From Anaerolineales bacterium (GTDB lineage: Bacteria > Chloroflexota > Anaerolineae > Anaerolineales > Villigracilaceae), in assembly GCA_017882065.1 (NCBI GenBank), contig JADGQD010000004.1, forward strand, positions 1-27,043: 27,043 bases of DNA. Reading direction: 5' to 3'. The notes under the pieces are model-generated. The model ran no database searches, was not told the origin of the DNA, and saw nothing but the letters and a program-made list of their open reading frames with translations. This document shows, piece after piece, positions 7,493-14,795 of this stretch. The translations under genes and the position numbers were made by a program. Position 1 is the first letter of the stretch; every line of letters starts with the position of its first letter.

Positions 7493-9597
7493 CAGTTAGG
7501 ACGGGTCTGTCGCGTTTCCAGAACTGGCGTAATCTGGTCGTTTATGGTCTCCTGGCGAGCGTCGCGGTAATTTTTGTGGCGCGCCTGTTTAATTTGCAGA
7601 TATTAATGGGAAAGATTTACGCCCTTCAGGCGGAAAGTATCCGTACCGAGACCATCAGCGTTGCCGCGCCGCGCGGGATTATTTATGACCGTAATGGCAT
7701 CCTCTTGGCACGTAATACGGCTTCTTATAGCATTGTAATCACCCCGGCCTTTTTGCCAGACGATGATGGTGACATTCAACGCATTTACCGCGAGCTTTCT
7801 GCACTGACTGGCGTGCCGGTTAACCATGGGACGGTGGATGACGCGAAACTGTTGCAAGCCTGTACACCAGGTCCCGGCATTACCCAACTTGTGGATCTGG
7901 GCATCTCCAACGCACCCTATGACCCGGTCAAAATCCAGTGTTATGTGGATGAGCAGGTTGCATTGGTTATCCGAGAGCATGAGGTGGAATGGCCGGGTGT
8001 CAGCGTGGAGATTGAGCCGATGCGCGATTACCCGACCGGCTCATTGACGGCCACCCTTGTCGGTTTTTTGGGACCAATCCCGGCGTCGTTGGAACATGAA
8101 TACCGCGCCCAGGGTTTTTTGCCCAACCGGGATAAAGTCGGGTACGCTGGCGTGGAATATTCGATGAACGACACCTTGATTGGTACACCCGGAGAGCGAA
8201 CTGTGGAGGTGGATGTGGCCGGACAGGTGCTGAGCAACCTGGTAGCGCCGGTCGCGCCGGTACCCGGCTACAATATTGTCCTGACGATTGACACTCGTCT
8301 CCAACAGGCCGCTTCAACCATCCTGAAGCGTGACATTGATTACTGGAACAACGTTTTTTACGGGAAATATCAGATTTCCAGCGGAGTGGTCATTGCCATG
8401 AATCCCAAGACGGGGGAAATCCTGGCGATGGCGCAATACCCGACCTTCGAGAATAACCGTATGGCGCGGATCATCCCGGAATATTATTACCGCCAATTGG
8501 AACAAGATCCCGCTCATCCCCTGCTCAATTTTGCCATTTCCACAGAATACCCGCCGGGCTCGGTTTTCAAAATTGCCACAGCTACCGGTGCTTTAAACGA
8601 AGGTGTTGTCACACCAACTACGGTCATTGACGCTCCCGCGATGATTGGCTTGAAGACGACATTTTCGCCCACCGATCCTGGCAGAATCCAATATTATTAT
8701 GACTGGACCTACACTTTCTACCATTCGACGACCGGACTCGGTAAAATTTCTTTCCTAATGTGCATTGCACGTTCGAGTGATGTATGCTTTTATAAAGTCG
8801 GCGGCGGTTATCCTGGTGAAGTTGACCAGGGTTTGGGCATTTACCGGCTCCAACAGTATGCCCAGGCCTTGGGCTATAACCAGCCGAGCGGCATCGAGTT
8901 GCCGGGCGAATTGTCCGGCCTTATCCCCGACCCGACCTGGAAACGGATTTACCAGGGCGAGAACTGGTCCACGGGTGATACTTACCTTGCCAGCGTGGGA
9001 CAGGGGTACGTACTGGGGACCCCGCTGCAGGTGCTCATGTCGGCTGCGACAATCGCCAACGATGGACGCCAGATGCAGCCGACCGTTATCCATGAAATTG
9101 TAGATGGCGAGGGAAATGTGATCCAGCCCTTTACGCCACGTTTGCGCTGGGATATCACGACCGACCCGGTCATCAAAGATTTCAATTGTGTGAATGGTGA
9201 ATGCACCCCGACTGGCACAATGAAGACGGTAAGTCCCGATGCAGTGAAAGAGGTCCAGACGGGGATGCGCATGGCGGCCAGCGACCCGAATGGGACGCTC
9301 AACTACGATTTCTCTTTCCTGAATTACCCGATTGCCGTTGCCGGGAAGACTGGCACTGCTGAATATTGTGACGATGTGGCGAATGCAAAAGGCGTGTGTA
9401 ACCCCGGGAATTGGCCTGCCCATGGCTGGACGGTGGCGTACGCACCGTACGACAATCCTGAAATTGCCATCATCGTCTTCTTATACAATGCCGGTGAGGG
9501 CGGGCGTGTGGCTGCTCCCACAGTGAAGGCTGTCATGAATGCGTATTTTGAACTGAAGGCGGTTGATGCTGCGCAGGGGTTGACCGGGAATCCATAA
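7489..9597 (+). CDS. mrdA: Penicillin-binding protein 2 (elongasome transpeptidase)
   Basis: This class B PBP of 702 residues has an N-terminal membrane anchor (about residues 17-38), a dimerisation/pedestal domain starting with APRGIIYDRNG (60-70), and a C-terminal transpeptidase. The catalytic motifs are intact: S358-V-F-K361 within PPGSVFK, S429-S430-D431 (SxD form, as in PBP2), and K620-T621-G622 in AGKTGTAE. It cross-links peptidoglycan in the periplasmic or outer wall space during elongation. Several cysteines near the active domain (425, 433, 567, 572, 627, 637) are more than usual and could form disulfides. No rodA glycosyltransferase gene follows, unlike many mrd operons. Confidence 0.95.
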   Translation: MTVRTGLSRFQNWRNLVVYGLLASVAVIFVARLFNLQILMGKIYALQAESIRTETISVAAPRGIIYDRNGILLARNTASYSIVITPAFLPDDDGDIQRIYRELSALTGVPVNHGTVDDAKLLQACTPGPGITQLVDLGISNAPYDPVKIQCYVDEQVALVIREHEVEWPGVSVEIEPMRDYPTGSLTATLVGFLGPIPASLEHEYRAQGFLPNRDKVGYAGVEYSMNDTLIGTPGERTVEVDVAGQVLSNLVAPVAPVPGYNIVLTIDTRLQQAASTILKRDIDYWNNVFYGKYQISSGVVIAMNPKTGEILAMAQYPTFENNRMARIIPEYYYRQLEQDPAHPLLNFAISTEYPPGSVFKIATATGALNEGVVTPTTVIDAPAMIGLKTTFSPTDPGRIQYYYDWTYTFYHSTTGLGKISFLMCIARSSDVCFYKVGGGYPGEVDQGLGIYRLQQYAQALGYNQPSGIELPGELSGLIPDPTWKRIYQGENWSTGDTYLASVGQGYVLGTPLQVLMSAATIANDGRQMQPTVIHEIVDGEGNVIQPFTPRLRWDITTDPVIKDFNCVNGECTPTGTMKTVSPDAVKEVQTGMRMAASDPNGTLNYDFSFLNYPIAVAGKTGTAEYCDDVANAKGVCNPGNWPAHGWTVAYAPYDNPEIAIIVFLYNAGEGGRVAAPTVKAVMNAYFELKAVDAAQGLTGNP

Positions 9598-9621
9598 ACG
9601 CGCTTTGCCGTATAAACAGCG

Positions 9622-9690
9622 TCCCGCCCCGTGCTGGATCCGGAACTTCCGCAAGTTCTGCCTGCGGGAGGTTTGATTTATTTTTTGATG
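9622..9690 (+). terminator. Possible terminator after mrdA
   Basis: TCCCGC (9622-9627) can pair with GCGGGA (9664-9669), enclosing a second stem GAACTT/AAGTTC (9643-9658). A T-rich stretch containing TTTATTTTTT follows at about 9671-9686. It lies in the 104-base convergent gap between mrdA and rsfS. The stem is interrupted, so confidence is moderate. Confidence 0.45.
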
Positions 9691-9701
9691 GATTCTGTTT
9701 G

Positions 9702-10037
9702 CTACTGCACCCGCAGAAGTACTTTTCCCTCGTCCCACAACTCCTCCAACTTGTAATACTGGCGAAGATCGGCATCAAAGAGATGGACGATGATATCCCC
9801 GTAATCAACGATCATCCAGCCGGAATCCGGTGTACCTACGATGCGGCCTTTCTTGTTATGTTCTAGGCGTGTTTTTTCGACCACCCCGTCTGCCAGGGCA
9901 TTCAACATGCGGTTGCTAGTGGCAGTACAGATGATAAAGAAATCTGTGAAGGAAACGATCCCTTTAATATCCAACAGGATAATATCTTCGCCTTTTTTGT
10001 CTTCCAGGGCATCGACAATCGTGTGTGCAAGTTCCAT
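9702..10037 (-). CDS. rsfS: Ribosomal silencing factor RsfS (YbeB/Iojap family)
   Basis: This protein of 111 residues has the family landmarks: KGEDIILLDIKG (about 15-26), SFTDFFIICTATSNRML (29-45), GWMIVDYGDIIVHLF (73-87) and RQYYKLEELW (92-101). RsfS binds ribosomal protein uL14 and blocks subunit joining when nutrients are low. The length is full. An upstream GAGGTG is about 12 bases from the ATG, which is a loose spacing. Upstream lies a repeat-containing gap rather than the frequent nadD partner. Confidence 0.94.
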   Translation of the reverse strand: MELAHTIVDALEDKKGEDIILLDIKGIVSFTDFFIICTATSNRMLNALADGVVEKTRLEHNKKGRIVGTPDSGWMIVDYGDIIVHLFDADLRQYYKLEELWDEGKVLLRVQ

Positions 10038-10078
10038 TGTATCCAGAAGTCACCTCGTTTCAGGTTAATGACGACTCA

Positions 10079-10122
10079 CTGCTTCTTGCATAAAAACGTG
10101 AACTTTGAAGGATCAAAATACA
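10079..10122. repeat. Dispersed 44-bp repeat, copy A
   Basis: This begins CTGCTTCTTGCATAAA, contains ACGTGAACTTTGAA and ends ATCAAAATACA. It matches 20367-20410 almost base for base, with two differences. Both copies lie directly upstream of minus-strand genes (rsfS here). Confidence 0.8.
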
Positions 10123-10141
10123 AGTAATTACTTCAATTTTA

Positions 10142-10166
10142 CTGCTTCTTGCATAAATATCTGAAC
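10142..10166. repeat. Dispersed repeat, half copy B
   Basis: This is a second, shorter copy 63 bases downstream of copy A. It repeats CTGCTTCTTGCATAAA and then diverges, keeping CTGAAC in place of GTGAAC. It shows the left part of the element duplicated in tandem. Confidence 0.75.
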
Positions 10167-10230
10167 TCGCTAATTTCGAATTGCGAGCAATTCCGGGAAT
10201 TTTGGTTAAAATATTTACGCAGTACCCTGT

Positions 10231-10249
10231 GGTTCACATCTTTGCGCAG
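10231..10249. repeat. Right-hand part of the dispersed repeat (copy A)
   Basis: The 19-base string GGTTCACATCTTTGCGCAG is nearly identical to 20432-20450 (one difference). It faces the left part in inverted orientation: CTGC...GTGAAC at the left, GTTCAC...GCAG at the right. GCAGTACCCT occurs just before it here and overlaps its end in the second locus. Confidence 0.7.
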
Positions 10250-10266
10250 CACACAGTAAGTCGTTA

Positions 10267-10848
10267 CTACGTTGATTTCATTGGCAGGGTATACAAGTGC
10301 GTATAAACCGACCCGCCCGGCTGTAGATCAGATTTGAAAATATGCACCGCGTCCACACGCAGAGTGCCAAGTGCGCCGACAGTTGCCCCTTCAAGAGAAG
10401 TGCAGATGCGCTGAAAATCTGTCCCGGAGACATTCTTTCCGACCCGTCCAATGGTCAGGTGCGGGGAAAAGGGACGATCCTCCGAGGTATAGCCCAGCCT
10501 CGCAGTAACCGTTTCAACGCCGCGCAGGAGCGCCATTAGCGCAGCCGGGGCTTCGAGTCCGATCCAGATGACGCGCGCCCGGCGAGGGTTCGGGAAGGCT
10601 CCAAGCCCGCCTACGGACATGTCGAATGTCTCGTGAGCAACGGCTTCCGTTTTCAGTGCCTCGGCCAGCCGTTCGAGGTTGGCGGGCGAGACGTCCCCCA
10701 GAAATTTGAGAGTCAGATGGACATTTTGCGGTGCCACCCAGCGGATGAGGGGTTTGGGCAGGGCCTTTTGCAGAGGGGCTGTGCTGCGTGCAAGAGCGCT
10801 CTGGATCTCAGCTGGAATTTCCACCGCGACGAATGACCGCAGCATCAT
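10267..10848 (-). CDS. thpR: RNA 2',3'-cyclic phosphodiesterase (LigT/2H family)
   Basis: This protein of 193 residues has the two HxT signatures of the 2H phosphoesterase family: H44-L-T46 in NVHLTLKFLG and H130-L-T132 in SPHLTIGRVG. The N-terminus LRSFVAVEIP is typical. Family members hydrolyse 2',3'-cyclic phosphate ends of RNA. Two adjacent ATGs (10848 and 10845) are possible. I choose 10848 because it overlaps the stop of a 24-codon upstream frame by four bases (ATGA), a common coupling arrangement. It lies 47 residues' worth of DNA downstream of the nucleotidyltransferase gene end, on the same strand. Confidence 0.93.
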   Translation of the reverse strand: MMLRSFVAVEIPAEIQSALARSTAPLQKALPKPLIRWVAPQNVHLTLKFLGDVSPANLERLAEALKTEAVAHETFDMSVGGLGAFPNPRRARVIWIGLEAPAALMALLRGVETVTARLGYTSEDRPFSPHLTIGRVGKNVSGTDFQRICTSLEGATVGALGTLRVDAVHIFKSDLQPGGSVYTHLYTLPMKST

Positions 10849-10919
10849 GTGCCGAGCACCTTCTCCACGGCGTCCTGTTCATCTTCGACAACATAAATTT
10901 TTATTCGCTTTGCGGGCAT
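10845..10919 (-). CDS. Possible 24-residue small ORF coupled to thpR
   Basis: An ATG at 10919, preceded by AAGGA with nine bases of spacing, opens a 24-codon frame whose TGA overlaps the thpR ATG (ATGA). The peptide begins MPAKRIKIYVVEDEQDAVEK. The KIYVVEDEQD string resembles the first strand and acidic pocket of a response-regulator receiver domain, so it may be the stub of a truncated regulator. Otherwise it may be a leader peptide used only for coupling. It is too short to assign a function. Confidence 0.4.
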   Translation of the reverse strand: MPAKRIKIYVVEDEQDAVEKVLGT

Positions 10920-10975
10920 TTGGTCGTTTCCTTGTTGAATAAAAATAGCACAAGATGGTGGAAATGACAAGGGGA

Positions 10976-11575
10976 TTAAGGTCGTTGGCGGGCATAATCA
11001 TCCGGAGTATCCAGATCTTGCAGGATGCTTTCATCGGCGGTGACATATTCCACCTGGTCGGCATAGGTGTTGAGGAACTGGCGCGGAGTTGCGGAGGTGG
11101 GGAGCGCCTGGATTTTCGGCCAGAGCGGGCGCGCGGCCAGCCAGGGATGACCGCGCCGGTTCTGGAAACTGGGGATAACCAGCGGGGATTTGGTCTGGAC
11201 AAAGGCGGTACAGATGCGCCGCACCGTCTCTTCCCGGACCTGAGGCTGGTCGCCGAGACCGATCAGAGCGGCGCGGGGCTGGGAGTCCAACGCTGCCAAT
11301 CCTGCCTGGATGGAACTCAGCATTTTCCCGCGCGCATAAGCCGGGTTGTACACCGCCCGGACAGGATAATCTTTTGCCAGCTCTGCCACCAGCCTCTCGA
11401 TCTGTTTGCGCGCTCCGCCTGTTACAACGATAATCTCTTCCATTCCTGCCGCGGCAAACGTGGACACAACCTGCCCGAGGACTGTCGTCCCGCCCCAGGG
11501 TAGGAGCAGCTTGGGCTGGCCCATGCGGCTGGAAAGCCCCGCGGCGAGCAGGATGGCGAAGATGTTATTCTCCAT
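10976..11575 (-). CDS. mocA: MocA-like molybdenum cofactor nucleotidyltransferase
   Basis: This protein of 199 residues is of the MobA-like NTP transferase fold, with the nucleotide-binding signature LLAAGLSSRMGQPKLLLPW near the N-terminus, then VVTGG, and LIGLGDQPQV with the metal-binding Asp. MocA enzymes attach CMP to molybdopterin to make the cytosine-dinucleotide cofactor used by xanthine-dehydrogenase-family enzymes. The start ATG 11575 lies inside the last codons of the upstream YqeC-MobA gene (11-base overlap), which places LLAAG at its usual position and implies coupling. An upstream in-frame start (11629) would add 18 residues without similarity. Whether it makes the CMP or the GMP form cannot be decided from sequence alone, but the hydroxylase genes nearby favour CMP. 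Confidence 0.85.
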   Translation of the reverse strand: MENNIFAILLAAGLSSRMGQPKLLLPWGGTTVLGQVVSTFAAAGMEEIIVVTGGARKQIERLVAELAKDYPVRAVYNPAYARGKMLSSIQAGLAALDSQPRAALIGLGDQPQVREETVRRICTAFVQTKSPLVIPSFQNRRGHPWLAARPLWPKIQALPTSATPRQFLNTYADQVEYVTADESILQDLDTPDDYARQRP

Positions 11576-12962
11576 TGACCAGTTTCTCGTACTCTTGTGG
11601 CGTATCCACGTCGGATAATAAACTTTCATCGTGCCAGGTTAGATAATTAACCGGATACTTACTGAAGATCGCCCGTCCGCCTACATCGCCGCTGAGCGCC
11701 ATCAAATCGGGGAAAGTGACCCGATCAAACAGCACCGGGTTGGCGCGCTGATCGTCCACCAGCGGCGCAACGATGGGCGCCAGCATGCGGGCGTGTTCCT
11801 CGCTCAAGGCGCGGATGATTGTTGGCGTGATCTGCGGCTGGTCGGCGAGAAGGAAAATGGCGGCGCCGACCTCACCCATCCCCTCCCCGTTCCTCCCCTT
11901 TCCTTTCCTGGCAGGAGAGGGAAGGGGAGGGTGACCGGAGGCCGGGCGGGGTGAGGCGAGGTTCGCCAGCCCTGCCCGGATGGATGAACTCTGTCCGTTT
12001 TGCCAGTCCTGGTTGCGTACAATTATCACCGGCAAATCATTCACTGCAGTTTCCACCTGTTCCGCGTTGGCGCCCGTCACAACCACCACCGGCGAAAGAC
12101 CTGCCGAAAGCGCTGTCTCTGCCACCGCGCGGACGAATGGCTTGCCGTGCCAGTCCAGGAGTGGCTTAGGCTGACCGAAGCGGGAAGACCCTCCACCTGC
12201 CAGAATAATCCCGGCAACCGGCTCGTAAACGGCGTGAATCTGGGATTGTTTGAGCGAAGCGATGATTACGGAGTGGTATGCGGGCAGAAGTTTTTCAGCC
12301 AGCGATTTCCCCTGAGCTTGTAATTCTGGTGTGTCGGCCTGGTTGAGCAAAACGATGCGGCGTGCCTGCAGTGGGATGTTTTTTAGTCCGCCTGCGGGGT
12401 GGACGAGTAAACGCGAGAGCGCTTTAAGTGTGATGGTTTCGCGCATTTTCAGGCCGCTCAGGCGTGCAAAAATTTCCGGGCGATGAACGAACTCCTCTGT
12501 TAACGGTTTACCCAGACCGGTCAGACCGGCAACCACAACAACCGTTTCGATAAACTCCGGGATAGCCGGTTCAGGGTCAGCGGGTGCTTTCAGCGGCCTT
12601 TGCCGGGAACCGTCTGCCTCGATGAGAAGGGGCAAGTTTCGGGAGGCACAAACTTCGCGTAGCCAGGAACATAAATCAGGACTCAACCCTGTGGTTCGAT
12701 CTCCGTCTACCGGACCTGTGACGAGCATCACCCCGCCCAGATTCTCTTTGAGACCGGCCAAATCCTCCGGTTTTCCCCCGTTCCAGTGTGAATCGGCCAA
12801 TTTGATCTGGTCAATGTGCAGGTGGGTTGTGGCAGTCACGATGACCGGCGGCGGCAGTTCACGCGCCAGTTGGAAGAGTGCAGTGGTCTTTCCGCCTGCA
12901 CCGACCAGGGCGAGACAAGGAGAATTTGAGAGCCGGATTGCTTGGGATAATCTCATGGTCAT
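11565..12962 (-). CDS. YqeC-like hydroxylase accessory protein fused to a MobA-like domain
   Basis: This protein has 465 residues. Residues 1-245 match the YqeC family (putative selenium-dependent hydroxylase accessory protein): P-loop LVGAGGKTTALF (19-30), VTATTHLH (42-49), IEADGSRQRPLK (114-125), VVVAGLTGLG and LNQADTP. Residues 250-465 are a MobA/MocA-type nucleotidyltransferase: GIILAGGGSSRFGQPKPLL (251-269), VVVVTGANAEQV, LLADQPQITP (371-380) and DVDTPQEY near the end. Fusion of the two is unusual, and a separate MocA-like gene follows immediately. Residues about 337-365 (PRPASGHPPLPSPARKGKGR...) interrupt the transferase domain and come from a palindromic repeat at 11868-11954. ATG 12962 has no clear ribosome site, and 12956 is an alternative. 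Confidence 0.85.
   Translation of the reverse strand: MTMRLSQAIRLSNSPCLALVGAGGKTTALFQLARELPPPVIVTATTHLHIDQIKLADSHWNGGKPEDLAGLKENLGGVMLVTGPVDGDRTTGLSPDLCSWLREVCASRNLPLLIEADGSRQRPLKAPADPEPAIPEFIETVVVVAGLTGLGKPLTEEFVHRPEIFARLSGLKMRETITLKALSRLLVHPAGGLKNIPLQARRIVLLNQADTPELQAQGKSLAEKLLPAYHSVIIASLKQSQIHAVYEPVAGIILAGGGSSRFGQPKPLLDWHGKPFVRAVAETALSAGLSPVVVVTGANAEQVETAVNDLPVIIVRNQDWQNGQSSSIRAGLANLASPRPASGHPPLPSPARKGKGRNGEGMGEVGAAIFLLADQPQITPTIIRALSEEHARMLAPIVAPLVDDQRANPVLFDRVTFPDLMALSGDVGGRAIFSKYPVNYLTWHDESLLSDVDTPQEYEKLVNGE
11868..11954. repeat. In-frame purine/pyrimidine palindrome inside the YqeC-MobA gene
   Basis: CTCCCC-type and GGGGAG-type arms (about 11893-11910 and 11911-11930) pair with two mismatches around a GG/CC centre, flanked by CACCCATCCCCTCCCC on one side and GGGCGGGGTGAGG on the other. 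It adds about 29 residues between ANLA and GAAIFLLADQPQ, a place where MobA-like proteins normally have a short loop. It shares the CACCCC...CCCCTCCCC layout with the insert at 17411. Confidence 0.65.
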
Positions 12963-13023
12963 TTACCACAAAGATGCGAGGACACCAAAGGGAAATGTTT
13001 TTTGTGTTGTTGTGACTTGGTGG

Positions 13024-13860
13024 TTAAGTCCACAGTTGGGAGCGAACATCCGGCCGCGAGAGAATTGCCTCCAGCACCCCGCCGCCGATGGACAGGGCTT
13101 TATCCGAGACCATCTGGCAGAGACGCGGGTCGTCACGCGGGTCAATGTCGCCGATTTTCAGGCCGCGTGTGACGGTCAATCCGGGATGAAGCAGGCCGCG
13201 CAGGATGCCGGGGAGTGGACTATGGACCACGGACGATGGACGATGGTCCGTGGTCAGTTGTCCATCGTCGATCTCTGCGATAACCTGACTTTTTTCAATG
13301 TGCTCACCAATATTTACATGAGCTACAAGTACCCCATCGCATGGGGCGCGCAGGAGGCGCGCCGGGTCGCCATCGGGCTTACCAGTATCCGGGTCCGGGC
13401 CGCCGCGCCAGAAGACGCGCCCGAGCGTGTGACCGCGGCGGGTCTCGATCACGGCCTGGCAGTTCACGCCAGCCTCGAATCCCGGGCCGAGACCGATGTA
13501 CAGGGCGGGCGAGTACCCGATGGGTTCAGGCGGACGCTTAGTCATACGCCCGTCCACGATGACGGCGGGATGCAGGAGTTTGGCGGAGGTGCAGCCGGGG
13601 TCCACCAGCACCGGGACCTGTTGTTTACCGAGAGTGCTGAGAATGCGGAGGGAATCGCTGGGATCGTCCACTCGCCGGGCGGTGATGCCCTCGACGCTGA
13701 TTTCGCCGGAATAGATTGCCTCGGCAAATGAGACTGTACGCCTCACGGCGAGTGGTTGGGGCAGTTCGGTGACAACGACGCGCAGACCGGCACGGAGCAG
13801 GCGGATGGCGACGCCAGTGGCGAGGTCCCCGCCGCCGCGGATGAGGATGAGAGAAGGCAT
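13024..13860 (-). CDS. yqeB: YqeB: selenium-dependent molybdenum hydroxylase maturation protein
   Basis: This protein of 278 residues is of the YqeB/EF2563 family, with LILIRGGGDLATGVAIRL at the N-terminus, TELPQPLAVRRTVSFAEA, VLVDPGC, IGLGPGFEAG and a C-terminal GDIDPR...CQMVSDKALSIGGGVLEAIL. Genes of this family cluster with selenium-dependent molybdenum hydroxylases and are thought to help insert the selenium-containing cofactor; the exact reaction is not established. ATG 13860 is chosen because the conserved LILIRGGGD starts directly after it; the upstream 19 codons are intergenic in character. Residues 201-214 (LTTDHRPSSVVHSP) derive from a heptamer array and replace a short loop in a lipoyl-like segment (APCDGVLVAHVNIGEHIEKSQVIAEI). 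Confidence 0.88.
   Translation of the reverse strand: MPSLILIRGGGDLATGVAIRLLRAGLRVVVTELPQPLAVRRTVSFAEAIYSGEISVEGITARRVDDPSDSLRILSTLGKQQVPVLVDPGCTSAKLLHPAVIVDGRMTKRPPEPIGYSPALYIGLGPGFEAGVNCQAVIETRRGHTLGRVFWRGGPDPDTGKPDGDPARLLRAPCDGVLVAHVNIGEHIEKSQVIAEIDDGQLTTDHRPSSVVHSPLPGILRGLLHPGLTVTRGLKIGDIDPRDDPRLCQMVSDKALSIGGGVLEAILSRPDVRSQLWT
13219..13269. repeat. Heptamer array, copy 1 (inside yqeB)
   Basis: On the plus strand, GACCACGGAC (13225-13234) and GTCCGTGGTC (13246-13255) are a perfect inverted repeat around GATGGACGATG, made of GGACGAT-type seven-base units. On the coding strand it reads TTDHRPSSVVHS in frame. It has the same unit and same peptide as the arrays at 16355 and 18779. Confidence 0.85.
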
Positions 13861-13908
13861 GGGGATATTAAACCACAGATTTGGGATGGTGGTCGTTTGG
13901 GTAGACGC

Positions 13909-13925
13909 CATCCCCAAAGGGGATG
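13909..13925. repeat. Small CCCC-AAA-GGGG palindrome
   Basis: CATCCCC-AAA-GGGGATG is a perfect stem in the gap between the PHP gene end (13935) and the yqeB start (13860). It belongs to the same CCCC-NNN-GGGG module family as the repeats at 249-403 and 18223. It could also weakly terminate transcription from the PHP gene, but no T run follows. Confidence 0.6.
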
Positions 13926-13934
13926 TTTCCGCCG

Positions 13935-14729
13935 CTATAAAGAAACGAGGTGCGCTTGCCGCAGCTCGAACTGTGTGACATGGGAGATGCCCGCGGCGCG
14001 GACGGCATCCAGGGCGGTGTCGAGGTGCAGGCCAACCTGACTGGCGGCGTGGGCGTCAGAGCCGAGCGTGACACGTTCGCCACCCATCCCGGCATACCAT
14101 TTCAGGATGAGCGGGTCGGGCATCAGGTTTTGCGCTGCTTTGCGCAGACCGCCTGCATTGACGTCCAGGGCCAAGTTGCGGTCAATGACCATTTGCAGGA
14201 TGCGGCGGATCTGATCTTCATAACGGGTCGGGTCGTAGCCGAAGATGGGTTTGGCGGTGCGGACGGGAACGTCGAGATGAGCCAAAATATCAATGTCAGC
14301 AGTCTGGAGCAGTGTCTCGACTTCGGCGAAATAGGCCCGGTAAACTTCATCAGCGGTGTGGGTGCGGAAGTAAGCTTCGTCAAACATAAAGTGCGGGCCG
14401 ACGAAATGCACCGAGCCGAGAACGTAATCGAAGGGGGCGCGGGTCAGAACTTCGGCGGCAGGCTGCGGGTACAGGTGCGGTTCGGCAATCTCAATCCCGG
14501 CGCGGATGGTCAATTTACCGGCGAACAGGTCACGCAGGCGTTCCAGTTCGGCATACCAGGGTTCAGGCTGGAAGAAACGCGGGTTTTTCTCATACGGGCC
14601 AACGTCCCAGTGTTCGGAGAAGCCGATTTCAGGGATGCCGAGCTCGATCGCGCGGCGGCACATGGCTTCCAAGGTATCGTCGCCGTCTTCAGAGAAGCGG
14701 GTATGCATGTGGTAGTCAAGTGGGATCAT
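13935..14729 (-). CDS. PHP-domain phosphoesterase, histidinol-phosphatase-like
   Basis: This protein of 264 residues has PHP-domain metal ligands: H7-M-H9 in LDYHMHTRFSEDGDD, GFSEHWD, RAGIEIAEPHLYP, LAHLDVPVR and a C-terminal GSDAHAASQVG. The closest general type is the HisK-like histidinol-phosphatase, which removes phosphate from L-histidinol phosphate. No other his genes are nearby, so the substrate is uncertain. ATG 14729 is preferred, with a GAGG seven bases upstream; an in-frame ATG at 14741 is possible. It sits among the molybdenum-hydroxylase genes and probably shares their direction by chance or co-transcription. A terminator lies just upstream at 14752-14768. Confidence 0.82.
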   Translation of the reverse strand: MIPLDYHMHTRFSEDGDDTLEAMCRRAIELGIPEIGFSEHWDVGPYEKNPRFFQPEPWYAELERLRDLFAGKLTIRAGIEIAEPHLYPQPAAEVLTRAPFDYVLGSVHFVGPHFMFDEAYFRTHTADEVYRAYFAEVETLLQTADIDILAHLDVPVRTAKPIFGYDPTRYEDQIRRILQMVIDRNLALDVNAGGLRKAAQNLMPDPLILKWYAGMGGERVTLGSDAHAASQVGLHLDTALDAVRAAGISHVTQFELRQAHLVSL

Positions 14730-14744
14730 GATGAGCCTCATTAA

Positions 14745-14768
14745 ACCATAACCCCCGCAGAACGGGGG
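14745..14768 (-). terminator. Intrinsic terminator after the DUF1361 gene
   Basis: Read on the minus strand, CCCCCG-TTCTG-CGGGGG forms a six-pair GC stem followed by TTATGGTTT. It lies 28 bases after the stop of the DUF1361 gene and just before the PHP gene. Confidence 0.65.
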
Positions 14769-14795
14769 CTGGTAATCACGGAGTATCCGAAAAGA

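Noticed and set aside
12964..12991. ACCACAAAG-type string before the YqeC gene
   Set aside because: It resembles short AAACCACA strings near 13870 and 19743, but is too short and variable here to call a repeat.
12622..13731. 369-codon plus-strand open frame opposite the YqeC-MobA and YqeB genes
   Set aside because: It overlaps two well-recognised minus-strand genes and the intergenic gap. The length reflects high GC and the stop-free heptamer array.
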